A stretch of 64,000 nt of DNA from Feifania hominis (lineage in GTDB: Bacteria > Bacillota > Clostridia > Oscillospirales > Feifaniaceae). The notes beneath the pieces were generated by a model, which saw nothing but the letters and a program-made list of their open reading frames with translations, did not search any database and was not told the DNA's origin. Positions 25,010-33,888 of the stretch are shown here, one piece after another. The stretch covers positions 62,001-126,000 of the forward strand of contig NZ_JACRSP010000003.1 of NCBI RefSeq assembly GCF_014384765.1. Direction: 5' to 3'. Positions within the stretch are counted from its first letter, which is position 1, and each line of letters starts with the position of its first letter. The position numbers and the translations under genes are program-made.

Positions 25010-26173
25010 TCAGCGCAGCATGCCACTCTCGCGGATGCGGCGCGCCGCCTCGCGCAGGGCGGCCTCGTCGCGCACGAGCGCGATGCGCGCATAGCCCTCG
25101 CCCCCCTCGCCGAACGCAATGCCCGGCACGGCGAGAACTCCCGTGCGGTCGGCGAGCTCCATGCAAAAGCGCATGGAGTCGGTGTGTCCTTCGGGCAGCC
25201 GCGCCCACACAAAGAGAGTGGCTTCGGGCGGGGTGATCGGCCAGCCCGCCGCGCCAAAGGACTCGACGAGCGCGTCCCGGCGGCTCTCATAGAGGGCGCA
25301 CAGCTCCCGCACACAGTCCTGCGGCCCTGTGAGCGCCGCGACCGCCGCGCGCTGCACCGGGCGGAAGACGCCGTAGTCCATATGGCTTTTGAGATTGCGG
25401 TAGGCGGCGATCACGTCGCGGTTGCCGAGCGCGAATGAGATGCGCGCGCCGGTGAGGTTGTAGCTCTTGGAGAGGCTGTTGAACTCAATGCCCACGTCCT
25501 TTGCCCCCTCGTGGGCGAGAAAGCTGCCGCAGCGCCGCCCGTCGAAGACGATCTCGCTGTAGGCGTTGTCGTGCAGCACCACGATGTCATACTTTTTGGC
25601 AAAGGCGATCACCTCGTCGAAGAAGCCCTCCGGCGCGAGAGCGCCGAGCGGATTCATCGGGTAGGAGAGCACCATGAGCCGCGCCTTTCGGGCGATTTCT
25701 TCGGGGATTGCCCCGAGGTCGGGCAGATAGCCGCACTCCTCGCGCAGGGGCATGTGCCAGGCCCTTGCCGAGGCGATGTGGGAGCCGTTTTGAAAAATCG
25801 GATAGCCGGGGTCGGGCACCAGGATCCAGTCGCCCGGGTCGCACAGCGCCAGCGCGATGTGGGAGAGTCCCTCCTGCGAGCCGCCCATGCCGAGGATCTC
25901 GTCGGGCTCGAGGGCGACGCCGTAGCGCCGCGCGTACCAGCCGGCGACAGCCCCGACGAGCTCGGGCAGATCGGTGACGGCGTACTTCATGTTCTCCGGC
26001 TCCCGGCAGGCCTCTTCGAGGGCCCGCATGATGTGCGCGGCGGGCGGCGTGTCGGGCGTGCCGATGCTCAAATTGATGACGTCGGCCCCGCGCGAAGCAA
26101 TTTCCTGCTTCTTGCGGTCGAGCTCGAGAAAAATCGAAGAGCTCAGAGAATTCATTTTTTCAGCAAATTTCAA
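25010..26173 (-). CDS. Class I/II PLP aminotransferase (DapL/AspC-like)
   Basis: 387 residues. The PLP-binding lysine is Lys236 in FNSLSKSYNLTGAR; SYPMNPLGALA and HDNAYSEI hold the conserved Asn and Asp/Tyr. Overall it resembles LL-diaminopimelate aminotransferase and related alanine/aspartate aminotransferases (NLSIGTPDTPP, MGGSQEGLSHIALALCDPGD). LL-DAP aminotransferase would make it a lysine and peptidoglycan precursor enzyme, but the specificity is not certain. It has its own promoter and terminator. Confidence 0.88.
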   Translation of the reverse strand: MKFAEKMNSLSSSIFLELDRKKQEIASRGADVINLSIGTPDTPPAAHIMRALEEACREPENMKYAVTDLPELVGAVAGWYARRYGVALEPDEILGMGGSQEGLSHIALALCDPGDWILVPDPGYPIFQNGSHIASARAWHMPLREECGYLPDLGAIPEEIARKARLMVLSYPMNPLGALAPEGFFDEVIAFAKKYDIVVLHDNAYSEIVFDGRRCGSFLAHEGAKDVGIEFNSLSKSYNLTGARISFALGNRDVIAAYRNLKSHMDYGVFRPVQRAAVAALTGPQDCVRELCALYESRRDALVESFGAAGWPITPPEATLFVWARLPEGHTDSMRFCMELADRTGVLAVPGIAFGEGGEGYARIALVRDEAALREAARRIRESGMLR

Positions 26174-26223
26174 ACAGATCGCGTCCCTTTATGCCAGAAT
26201 AACGCCACGGGGGCGCCAGTACC

Positions 26224-26251
26224 AGTATAGCAAAGAAAAGCCGTTTTTCAA
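26224..26251 (-). promoter_or_regulatory. Promoter of the aminotransferase gene
   Basis: On the minus strand TTGAAA (26251-26246) and TATACT (26229-26224) are spaced by 16 nt, 50 nt before the start. Confidence 0.65.
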
Positions 26252-26455
26252 GGGCGGCGGCCTCATTTTTTCACGCCATGCATCCGTTTGCCTCAAATTT
26301 TTTTGCGGTCGCACAGATTCTCTGCCCGGCCGCGGCGCAAAATGGCACAGATTTTGACGCTGAAATCTGGTCCAGACTATACCAATCGGGCGCAATTGCC
26401 AAAGAACGGCGCTTAAAATTTACAAAGACTTCATCTCCGCGCGCGCCTTTTTGTA
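26252..26455. other. Intergenic region upstream of nifJ
   Basis: No gene is seen here. It includes a CAGATTT/AAATCTG hairpin (about 26348-26368) and a second possible promoter, TTGACG (26354-26359) and TATACC (26378-26383), spaced 18 nt. Confidence 0.45.
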
Positions 26456-26505
26456 TTTACAGGGGCCGAGTTATCTGATAAAATTAGAAAGGTTAAGAAC
26501 TTAAC
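26456..26505 (+). promoter_or_regulatory. nifJ promoter with adjoining palindrome
   Basis: TTTACA (26456-26461) and TAAAAT (26479-26484) are spaced 17 nt. A perfect 14-bp palindrome GTTAAGAACTTAAC follows at 26492-26505, over the expected transcription start, a typical repressor-operator position. Confidence 0.65.
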
Positions 26506-26549
26506 ACAGTCGAGTCAAGATTAATATATTCAAAGGAGGAAAAAAATCC

Positions 26550-29500
26550 ATGGCTAGACCAATGAAATCCATGGATGGCAACAACGCCGCCGCGCATGTA
26601 GCATATGCGTTCACCGACGTCGCTGCCATTTACCCGATCACGCCGTCGTCCGTTATGGCGGAGTATGCCGACAAGTGGTCGGCGGAGGGCCGCGAGAACA
26701 TCTTCGGCCAGAAAGTGAAAGTCGTTGAGATGCAGTCCGAGGCGGGCGCCGCCGGTGCGGTTCACGGCTCGCTCGCGGCCGGTGCGCTCACCACCACGTT
26801 CACCGCCTCTCAGGGCCTGCTGCTCATGATCCCGAACATGTACAAGATCTCGGGCGAGCTGCTGCCGGGCGTCATCCACGTCTCGGCCCGTGCGCTCGCG
26901 GCACACGCTCTGTCCATCTTCGGCGACCACTCCGACGTCATGGCCTGCCGCCAGACCGGCTTTGCCATGCTCGCTTCGACAAATCCGCAGGAGGTCATGG
27001 ATCTCGGCGCCGTCGCCCACCTCGCGGCGATCAAGGGCCGCGTGCCCTTCCTGCACTTCTTTGACGGCTTCCGCACCTCCCACGAGATTCAGAAGATCGA
27101 GACCTGGGACTACAAGGATCTCGCCGACATGCTCGACTTCGATGCGGTTGAGGCGTTCCGCAAGAACTCGCTCAATCCGGAGCATCCCGTTCTGCGCGGC
27201 ACCGCCCAGAACCCCGACATCTACTTCCAGGCCCGCGAGGCGGCCAACCCCTTCTATGAGGCCATTCCCGGCATCGTGGAAGAGTACATGGACAAGGTCA
27301 ACCAGAAGATCGGCACCGATTACAAACTCTTCAACTACTACGGCGCGCCGGACGCGGAGTATGTCATGGTCGCCATGGGCTCGGTCAACGACACCGCGGA
27401 GGAGACCATCGACCACCTGCTCGCCAAGGGCGAGAAAGTCGGTCTGCTGAAAGTGCGTCTGTTCCGCCCGTTTGCGACCGACCGCTTTGTCGCCGCGCTG
27501 CCGAAGACCGTCAAGAGAATCGCGGTTCTCGACCGCACCAAGGAGCCCGGCTCCATCGGCGAGCCGCTCTACCTCGACGTCTGCTCCGCGCTCAAGGGCA
27601 CCGAGTTTGCCAACGTCGAAGTCGTCGGCGGCCGCTACGGCCTCGGCTCGAAAGACACCCCGCCCTCCAACATCATCGCCGTCTATGACAACCTCAAGGG
27701 CGAGAACAAGAACCACTTCACCGTGGGCATTGAGGACGATGTCTCCGGCCACTCGCTGAAAGTCGGCCCGGCGGTCGACACCGCGCCTGAGGGCACCGTC
27801 GCCTGCAAGTTCTGGGGCCTCGGCTCCGACGGCACCGTCGGCGCCAACAAGAACACCATCAAGATCATCGGCGACGAGACCGACATGAAAGTCCAGGCCT
27901 ACTTCGCCTACGACTCCAAGAAGTCGGGCGGCGTCACCATCTCCCATCTGCGCTTCGGCAAGAAGCCGATCAAGTCCACCTACTTCATCAACAAGGCCGA
28001 CTTCGTGGCCTGCCACAACGCCTCCTATGTCGGCAAGTACGACATGACCGACGACCTCAAGGACGGCGGCACGTTCCTGCTCAACTGCCAGTGGAGCGAG
28101 GCGGAGCTCGAGCGCCATCTCACCGCCAAGATCAAGAGAGACCTCGCGACCAAAAATGCGAAGTTCTACATCATCGACGGCGTCGACATCGCCAAGGAGA
28201 TCGGCCTCGGCGGCAGAATCAACACCATTCTGCAGTCTGCGTTCTTCGCGCTGACCAAGATCATCCCGATTGAGGACGCCATCGACTTCATGAAGAAAGC
28301 GGCCTACAAGTCCTACGGGCGCAAGGGCGAGAAGATCGTCAACATGAACTACGCGGCCATCGACCGCGGCGCGACCGGCTTCAAGGAAGTCAAGGTTCCC
28401 GCCGAGTGGGCGAACGCCAAGGACGAGACTGTCGAGACCGTCGTCACCGGCGACCGTCCGGAGCTTGTGAAGTTCGTCAAGGAGAAACTCATCCCCATGA
28501 ACGCGCAGCAGGGCGACAAGCTGCCTGTCTCCGCTTTCAAGGGCGCTGAGGACGGCACGTTCCCGCAGGGCTCCGCCGCCTATGAGAAGCGCGGCATCGC
28601 CGTCGACGTGCCCGAGTGGATTCCGGCCAACTGCATCCAGTGCAACCAGTGCTCGCTGGTCTGCCCGCACGCCGCCATCCGCCCGGTCGTCATGAACGCC
28701 GCCGAGGTGAAAAACGCCCCCGAGAGCATGCTGTCCAAGCAGATGATCGGCAAGGGTTGCGAGGACTACCAGTTCGGTATCGTCGTCTCCACCCTCGACT
28801 GCACCGGCTGCGGCAACTGCGCGAACATCTGCCCGGCCAAGGAGAAGGCGCTGGTCATGAAGCCCATGGAGCCCCAGCTGCCCAAGCAGGCCGCTTTCGA
28901 CTACGCGGTCAAGGATGTCTCGGTCAAAGAGCTTCCCTTTGCGGTCAACACCGTCAAGGGCTCGCAGTTCAAACAGCCCCTGCTCGAGTTCTCGGGCGCC
29001 TGCGCGGGCTGCGGCGAGACCCCGTATGCCAAGCTCATCACGCAGCTGTTCGGCGACCGCATGTACATCGCCAACGCCACCGGCTGCTCCTCCATCTGGG
29101 GCGGCAGCGCGCCGTCCACCCCGTACACCGTCAACAAGAAAGGCCACGGCCCGGCCTGGGCGAACTCCCTGTTTGAGGACAACGCCGAGTTTGGCCTTGG
29201 CATGTATCTCGCCGTCACCCAGCGCAGAGAGAAGCTCGCCGACTGCGCCAAAGTTCTCGCCGACGCCGGCGTGAAAGAGGCCGCGGACTGGGTTGAGAAC
29301 ATGTACTGCCCGGACGGCTCGAGAAAGGCCGGCGACGCGCTCGTCGCTGCGCTCAAGGGTTACAGCTCGCCCGACGCGAAAGCGGCTGAGGCGGCGAAGT
29401 TTGTCCTTGAGAACACCGATATGCTCGTCAAGAAGTCCAACTGGATCTTCGGCGGCGACGGCTGGGCGTTCGACATCGGCTACGGCGGTGTGGACCATGT

Positions 29501-30095
29501 TCTGGCCTCCGGCGAGGATGTCAACGTGATGGTCTTCAACACCGAGGTCTACTCGAACACCGGCGGCCAGGCCTCCAAGGCCACCCCGACCGGCTCGGTT
29601 GCGCAGTTTGCGGCGGCCGGCAAGGCGGTCAAGCAGAAAGACCTCGCCGCTATGGCCATGTCCTATGGCTATGTGTATGTGGCTCAGGTCTGCATGGGCG
29701 CCGACTACAACCAGTGCGTCAAGGCCATTGCCGAGGCTGAGGCCTACCATGGCCCGTCCCTGATCATCGCCTACGCGCCCTGCATCAACCACGGTATCCG
29801 CGGCGGCATGGGCGGCGCGCAGCTCGAGAGCAAGGCGGCTGTCGCTGCCGGCTACTGGCACAACTTCCGCTTCAACCCGACGCTCGCCGACGAGGGCAAG
29901 AATCCGTTCTCGCTCGACTCCAAGGAGCCGACGGCCTCCTACAGAGAGTTCATCGAGAGAGAGGTCCGCTACTCCTCGCTGAAGCTCTCCTTCCCGGAGA
30001 GAGCCGAGGTCCTCTTCCAGAGAGCCGAGCAGGTCGCCAAGGCCAAGTACAACCATCTGGTCAAACTCCAGAAGTTCTACGAGCCCGAGGCGTAA
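26550..30095 (+). CDS. nifJ: Pyruvate:ferredoxin (flavodoxin) oxidoreductase, single-chain
   Basis: 1181 residues, full length. Order: domain I/TPP partner (YPITPSSVMAEYADKW), domain II, the CoA/linker region, two 4Fe-4S clusters (CIQCNQCSLVCP and CTGCGNCANICP), the proximal-cluster cysteine region CAGCGETPYAK, and the TPP/Mg motif GDGWAFDIGYGG with NTEVYSNTGGQ. It oxidises pyruvate with CoA to acetyl-CoA and CO2, reducing ferredoxin, which is the central step of anaerobic pyruvate use. It has a strong AAGGAGG site and highly biased codons, consistent with heavy expression. Confidence 0.97.
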   Translation: MARPMKSMDGNNAAAHVAYAFTDVAAIYPITPSSVMAEYADKWSAEGRENIFGQKVKVVEMQSEAGAAGAVHGSLAAGALTTTFTASQGLLLMIPNMYKISGELLPGVIHVSARALAAHALSIFGDHSDVMACRQTGFAMLASTNPQEVMDLGAVAHLAAIKGRVPFLHFFDGFRTSHEIQKIETWDYKDLADMLDFDAVEAFRKNSLNPEHPVLRGTAQNPDIYFQAREAANPFYEAIPGIVEEYMDKVNQKIGTDYKLFNYYGAPDAEYVMVAMGSVNDTAEETIDHLLAKGEKVGLLKVRLFRPFATDRFVAALPKTVKRIAVLDRTKEPGSIGEPLYLDVCSALKGTEFANVEVVGGRYGLGSKDTPPSNIIAVYDNLKGENKNHFTVGIEDDVSGHSLKVGPAVDTAPEGTVACKFWGLGSDGTVGANKNTIKIIGDETDMKVQAYFAYDSKKSGGVTISHLRFGKKPIKSTYFINKADFVACHNASYVGKYDMTDDLKDGGTFLLNCQWSEAELERHLTAKIKRDLATKNAKFYIIDGVDIAKEIGLGGRINTILQSAFFALTKIIPIEDAIDFMKKAAYKSYGRKGEKIVNMNYAAIDRGATGFKEVKVPAEWANAKDETVETVVTGDRPELVKFVKEKLIPMNAQQGDKLPVSAFKGAEDGTFPQGSAAYEKRGIAVDVPEWIPANCIQCNQCSLVCPHAAIRPVVMNAAEVKNAPESMLSKQMIGKGCEDYQFGIVVSTLDCTGCGNCANICPAKEKALVMKPMEPQLPKQAAFDYAVKDVSVKELPFAVNTVKGSQFKQPLLEFSGACAGCGETPYAKLITQLFGDRMYIANATGCSSIWGGSAPSTPYTVNKKGHGPAWANSLFEDNAEFGLGMYLAVTQRREKLADCAKVLADAGVKEAADWVENMYCPDGSRKAGDALVAALKGYSSPDAKAAEAAKFVLENTDMLVKKSNWIFGGDGWAFDIGYGGVDHVLASGEDVNVMVFNTEVYSNTGGQASKATPTGSVAQFAAAGKAVKQKDLAAMAMSYGYVYVAQVCMGADYNQCVKAIAEAEAYHGPSLIIAYAPCINHGIRGGMGGAQLESKAAVAAGYWHNFRFNPTLADEGKNPFSLDSKEPTASYREFIEREVRYSSLKLSFPERAEVLFQRAEQVAKAKYNHLVKLQKFYEPEA

Positions 30096-30108
30096 GCTGA
30101 TCCGACAG

Positions 30109-30140
30109 AAAGCCCCCGCGGCAAGCGGGGGCTTTTCTTT
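30109..30140 (+). terminator. nifJ terminator
   Basis: AAAGCCCCCGC (30109-30119) pairs with GCGGGGGCTTT (30125-30135) around GGCAA, then TCTTT. Confidence 0.92.
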
Positions 30141-30193
30141 GAAATCCCGCGCGGCGCTCAATGGGAGCCCGCGCAGACAGAGGAGGAAAATAT

Positions 30194-30820
30194 ATGAAAT
30201 CTCCAAAGGTCATTCTCATCAACGGCAGCCCCCACCGCAGCGGCTGCACCGCGACGGCGCTCGAGCAGGTCGCGCTCACCCTCCGCGAAGCCGGCGTCGA
30301 GACCGAGACCATCCAGGTGGGACATCTCGACATCCGGGGGTGCATCGGCTGCCGCCGGTGCAAAGAGCTCGGAAAATGCGTCTTTGACGACGTGGTAAAC
30401 GAGACGGCGGCCAAGTTTGAGACCTGTGACGGTATGGTCGTCGGCTCGCCGGTCTACTACGCCTCGGCAAACGGTACGCTGATCTCGTTTCTCGACCGGC
30501 TCTTCTACAGCACGCCCTTTGACAAGACCATGAAAGTCGGCGCGTCGGTCGTATCCGCCCGGCGAGGGGGTCTCTCGGCGACCTTTGACGAGCTCAACAA
30601 GTACTTCACCATCGCGGGTATGCCGGTGGCCTCGAGCGTGTACTGGAACAGCGTCCACGGCAACACGGCCGACGAGGTGCGCCGGGACGAGGAGGGTATG
30701 CAGGTCATGCGGACGCTCGGGCGCAACATGGCGTTTCTCGTCAAGAGCATTGCGCTCGGCGCAGAGCGCTTCGGTCTGCCCGAAAAGGAGCCCCGCGCCT
30801 TTACAAATTTCATCCGCTGA
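30194..30820 (+). CDS. NADPH-dependent FMN reductase / iron-sulfur flavoprotein-like
   Basis: 208 residues from the ATG at 30194 behind AGGAGG. ILINGSPHRSGCTATAL is the flavodoxin-like FMN phosphate loop; RGCIGCRRCKELGKC gives a compact cysteine motif (CxxCxxCxxxxxC) like that of iron-sulfur flavoproteins, and VGSPVYYASANG is the second FMN loop. It probably transfers electrons from ferredoxin or NAD(P)H to small acceptors, fitting its place after nifJ. A separate terminator means it is not necessarily co-transcribed with nifJ. Confidence 0.88.
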   Translation: MKSPKVILINGSPHRSGCTATALEQVALTLREAGVETETIQVGHLDIRGCIGCRRCKELGKCVFDDVVNETAAKFETCDGMVVGSPVYYASANGTLISFLDRLFYSTPFDKTMKVGASVVSARRGGLSATFDELNKYFTIAGMPVASSVYWNSVHGNTADEVRRDEEGMQVMRTLGRNMAFLVKSIALGAERFGLPEKEPRAFTNFIR

Positions 30821-30850
30821 AAAAGAGGAGCGCGCAGGCGCTCCTCTTTT
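30821..30850 (+). terminator. Terminator after flavoprotein gene
   Basis: AAAAGAGGAGCGC pairs with GCGCTCCTCTTTT around GCAG. Confidence 0.9.
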
Positions 30851-30925
30851 GTGCCGAAACAGGCGGGAGTTTTCTCCAAAGCGGAAAAAAACATGGTCCG
30901 ACGCCTACCATAAATACCACGCATC

Positions 30926-31062
30926 ATGATATAATAGCCGCAGAGTGGCTATTATATGGAATTCAGGCCGTTTTTCTCGCCCTTTGCGGGGCAAGTCCCT
31001 GCGGGACGGCTGAAAACATGGCCGCATTATACCATAATCGCTTCGCGCTTATGGTATAATAA
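30926..31062 (+). repeat. Dispersed palindromic repeat, copy 2
   Basis: It consists of a 5' hairpin ATAATAGCC/GGCTATTAT (30931-30955), the core TTTTTCTCGCCC...GCGGGGCAAG...GAAAACATGGCCGCAT (30971-31026), and a 3' hairpin TTATACCATAA/TTATGGTATAA (31027-31059) that ends in TATAAT (31055-31060). The same three-part plan occurs at 12651 and 54407. Confidence 0.75.
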
Positions 31063-31083
31063 TCACTAAGGCTTATAATTGAG

Positions 31084-31145
31084 CTCGGGCTGTGTCCCCC
31101 CTTGCGGGGTCTGGCGGAGCGGCTGGGACATGGCCGCATGCACCG
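31084..31145 (+). repeat. Related partial repeat upstream of queT
   Basis: A degenerate core copy: CCCCTTGCGGGG, then GGGACATGGCCGCATGCACC. It lies directly after copy 2 and 44 nt before the queT start. Confidence 0.5.
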
Positions 31146-31188
31146 CGGGTACGACAGCCGGTAAATCTTAGCAACGGAGACCGACAAC

Positions 31189-31689
31189 ATGAGACAAACG
31201 ACAAGAAAAATCACACAGGCGGCCGTCATTGCCGCGCTCTACGCGGCCATCACCATGGCCATCGCCCCATTCGGCTTCGGACCGTGGCAGCTGCGCGTAT
31301 CCGAGGCGCTGACGGTGCTGCCCTACTACACAACAGTTGCTGTGCCGGGCCTCTTTGTGGGGTGTCTGCTCGCCAATCTCATCAGCAGCTACGGTCTGCT
31401 CGACATTGTGTTCGGGTCGCTGGCCACGCTCGTGGCCGCGGCGCTGACCACCAGAATCAAAAGGCGCTGGCTCGTGCCCCTGCCGTCGGTTCTCATCAAC
31501 GCCGTCGTCATCGGCGCGGTCATCGCCTACTCCTCGGTCGGCACGCCCGATGAGGGGCCCTTTCTCCTCTTCGCGGCCCAGGTGGGCCTCGGCCAGCTTC
31601 TCTCCTGCTACGGGCTTGGCATGCCGCTGATGCTCGTGCTCGACAGACTCAAAGACAAATTGAAATGGACGGAGGAAACAACCAGATGA
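31189..31689 (+). CDS. QueT-type (DUF988) small-molecule transporter, S-component-like
   Basis: 166 residues with about five hydrophobic helices; QAAVIAALYAAITM, the conserved QLRVSEALTVLPYYT motif and PSVLINAVVIG are typical of the QueT family, integral membrane S-components of ECF transporters for queuosine precursors. The usual preQ1 riboswitch is not seen upstream; instead the dispersed repeat supplies a TATAAT. Its stop overlaps the galU start (ATGA). Confidence 0.88.
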   Translation: MRQTTRKITQAAVIAALYAAITMAIAPFGFGPWQLRVSEALTVLPYYTTVAVPGLFVGCLLANLISSYGLLDIVFGSLATLVAAALTTRIKRRWLVPLPSVLINAVVIGAVIAYSSVGTPDEGPFLLFAAQVGLGQLLSCYGLGMPLMLVLDRLKDKLKWTEETTR

Positions 31690-32561
31690 AAAAAGTTCGC
31701 AAGGCCGTCATCCCCGCCGCCGGCCTCGGCACCCGTGTGCTCCCGGTGACCAAGTCCATCCCCAAGGAGATGCTTCCCATCGTCGACACCCCCTCGATTC
31801 AGTTCATCGTCGAAGAGGCTGTGAACTCCGGCATCGAGGAGATTCTCATCATCACAAACCGCGGCAAGACGCCGCTTGAGGACTATTTTGACCACGCCGT
31901 GGAGCTTGAGCAGCGCCTTACCGCCGCCGGCAAGACCCGCGAACTCGAGTCGGTCACCAGGCTCTGCAATCTCTGCAACATCCAGTATGTGCGCCAGAAA
32001 GAGACCCGCGGCCTCGGCCATGCCGTCGGCTGCGCGCGCTCCTTCGTCGGCGACGAGCCCTTTGTGGTGCTCTATGGCGACGACGTCATCCTCGGCGACA
32101 AGCCCGTCGCAAAGCAGCTCATCGACGCCTACGAGAAGACCGGCAAGTGCGTCTGCGGCATCAAGGCCGTGCCCGAGGCGGACATTGTGCGCTACTCGTC
32201 GCTCAAGGTCGAGCCGCTCGGCGGGCGGCTCTACAACGTCACCGACATGATCGAAAAACCCCGCACGCCCGCCGAGGCCTACTCGCTCTACTCGATTCTC
32301 GGGCGGGTGCTGCTCACCCCCGACATCTTCGACATCCTCGAGCGCACGGCCCCCGGCGCGGGCGGCGAGATTCAGCTCACCGACGCCATGAACGAGATTG
32401 CCACCACCACTGGCATGACCGGCGTCGACTTTGAGGGCACGCGCTATGACATGGGCAACAAGCTCTCAATTTTACAGGCCTCCATCGAGGTCGGTTTGCG
32501 CCACCCCGAGGTGGGAAGCGGCCTGCGCTCTTATCTCAAAGAGCTCGCCGCAACTCTCTAG
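31686..32561 (+). CDS. galU: UTP--glucose-1-phosphate uridylyltransferase
   Basis: 291 residues from the ATG at 31686, overlapping the queT stop. VIPAAGLGTRVLPVTKSIPKE is the nucleotidyltransferase signature, and EKPRTPAEAYS and FEGTRYDMGN are GalU-specific. It makes UDP-glucose for cell-surface glycans and glycolipids. GGAGG lies 11 nt upstream. It starts a compact run through the lytic transglycosylase gene. Confidence 0.95.
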   Translation: MKKVRKAVIPAAGLGTRVLPVTKSIPKEMLPIVDTPSIQFIVEEAVNSGIEEILIITNRGKTPLEDYFDHAVELEQRLTAAGKTRELESVTRLCNLCNIQYVRQKETRGLGHAVGCARSFVGDEPFVVLYGDDVILGDKPVAKQLIDAYEKTGKCVCGIKAVPEADIVRYSSLKVEPLGGRLYNVTDMIEKPRTPAEAYSLYSILGRVLLTPDIFDILERTAPGAGGEIQLTDAMNEIATTTGMTGVDFEGTRYDMGNKLSILQASIEVGLRHPEVGSGLRSYLKELAATL

Positions 32562-32569
32562 GAGGGCGT

Positions 32570-32761
32570 GTGGACCTGCGCGTGGGCGACCGGGTGCGCC
32601 TGAAAAAACAACACCCCTGCGGCGGCGAGTGGTGGCGCGTTGAGCGCGCCGGCATGGACTTTCGCATCCGCTGCGAGACCTGCGGCCATGAGCTGATGCT
32701 GCCGCGCAAAAAATTGGAGAAGAGCATCCGAACGGTTGACCGGCCGGATGCGGACAGTTGA
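32570..32761 (+). CDS. DUF951 family small protein
   Basis: 63 residues with a GTG start behind GGAGGG. The N-terminus DLRVGDRVRLKKQHPCGG and the CxxC pair (CETCGHELMLPRKK) define DUF951, a small Firmicutes protein with an OB/zinc-ribbon-like look and no established role, often near translation or tRNA-modification genes. Here it lies between galU and prfA. Confidence 0.9.
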   Translation: MDLRVGDRVRLKKQHPCGGEWWRVERAGMDFRIRCETCGHELMLPRKKLEKSIRTVDRPDADS

Positions 32762-32768
32762 GGTGCCT

Positions 32769-33842
32769 ATGCTGGACAAATTGGAGGCCGTTGAGGCCCG
32801 CTATGACGAGATCGGCGAGCGGCTCGCCGATCCGGGTGTGACCGGTGACCCGAAGACCTATGCCGCGCTCATGCGCGAGTGCAAGAGCCTGACTCCCATC
32901 GTCGAGAAGTACCGCGAGTACCGGGAGGCGAACGACACCGTCGTCGAGGCAAAGGAGCTTCTTGACACCAAACTCGACGCTGAGTTCCGGGAGCTTGTCG
33001 AGGCCGAACTTCTGGAGGGCCGCGAGCGCATGACAAAACTTGAGGCAGAGCTCAAGATTCTGCTGCTGCCGCGCGACCCGAACGACGACAAGAACGTCAT
33101 CGTCGAGATCCGCGGCGGCGCGGGCGGCGAGGAGGCGGCGCTCTTTGCCCACTCGCTGCACCGCATGTACAGCATGTACGCTGAGCGTCGCGGCTACCGG
33201 GTGGAGCTTCTCAATCTCAACGAGACCGAGCTCGGCGGCGTCAAGGAGGTCAGCTTTCTGCTCTCGGGCGAGGGGGCCTACAGCCGCCTCAAGTTTGAGA
33301 GCGGCGTGCACCGAGTGCAGCGCGTGCCCGAGACCGAGAGCGCCGGGCGCATCCACACCTCGACCGTGACGGTCGCCATCATGCCCGAGGTCGAAGAGGT
33401 CGAGGTCGACATCAACCCCGCCGACCTGCAGATTGACACCTACCGCGCTTCGGGCGCGGGCGGTCAGCATGTCAACAAGACCGAATCCGCCATCCGCATC
33501 ACCCACCTGCCCACCGGCACGGTGGTGGAGTGCCAGGACGAGCGAAGTCAGTACAAGAACAAGGACAAGGCCATGCGTCTTCTGCGCTCGCGGCTCTATG
33601 AGCGCGAACAGCAGCAGCAGCAGGCCGAGATCGCGAGCACCCGCAAGTCCCAGGTGGGCACGGGCGACCGCAGCGAGCGCATCCGCACCTACAACTACCC
33701 GCAGGGCCGCGTCACCGACCACCGCATCGGTCTGACCCTCTACAAGCTCGAAACCTTTTTAAACGGCGACCTCGACGAGATGATCGACGCACTCATCACC
33801 GCCGACCAGGCCGAAAAACTCAAGGGCCAGCAGGAGAGCTGA
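32769..33842 (+). CDS. prfA: Peptide chain release factor 1
   Basis: 357 residues from the ATG at 32769. The catalytic GGQ (GAGGQHVNKTESA), IEIRGGAGGEEA-like segment (VEIRGGAGGEEAALF) and RSERIRTYNYPQGRVTDHRI identify RF1, which reads UAA and UAG. The methyltransferase gene prmC, which commonly follows prfA, is not here; tsaC comes 46 nt later. An active RF1 means the UAG in the island gene at 16864 would normally terminate translation. Confidence 0.96.
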   Translation: MLDKLEAVEARYDEIGERLADPGVTGDPKTYAALMRECKSLTPIVEKYREYREANDTVVEAKELLDTKLDAEFRELVEAELLEGRERMTKLEAELKILLLPRDPNDDKNVIVEIRGGAGGEEAALFAHSLHRMYSMYAERRGYRVELLNLNETELGGVKEVSFLLSGEGAYSRLKFESGVHRVQRVPETESAGRIHTSTVTVAIMPEVEEVEVDINPADLQIDTYRASGAGGQHVNKTESAIRITHLPTGTVVECQDERSQYKNKDKAMRLLRSRLYEREQQQQQAEIASTRKSQVGTGDRSERIRTYNYPQGRVTDHRIGLTLYKLETFLNGDLDEMIDALITADQAEKLKGQQES

Positions 33843-33888
33843 CCCACGGTACACAGCGCGGCGCGGGCCGCCGCTGAAAGGAAACAAC

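Noticed and set aside
26493..30206. A 1237-codon open frame on the minus strand across nifJ
   Set aside because: It is the antisense shadow of a highly biased GC-rich gene; the protein is low-complexity Arg/Val/Asp-rich with no family features, and nifJ on the plus strand is unmistakable.
31084..31188. A preQ1 riboswitch upstream of queT
   Set aside because: The compact preQ1-I sequence and pseudoknot A-rich tail are not present; the space is filled by a dispersed-repeat copy.
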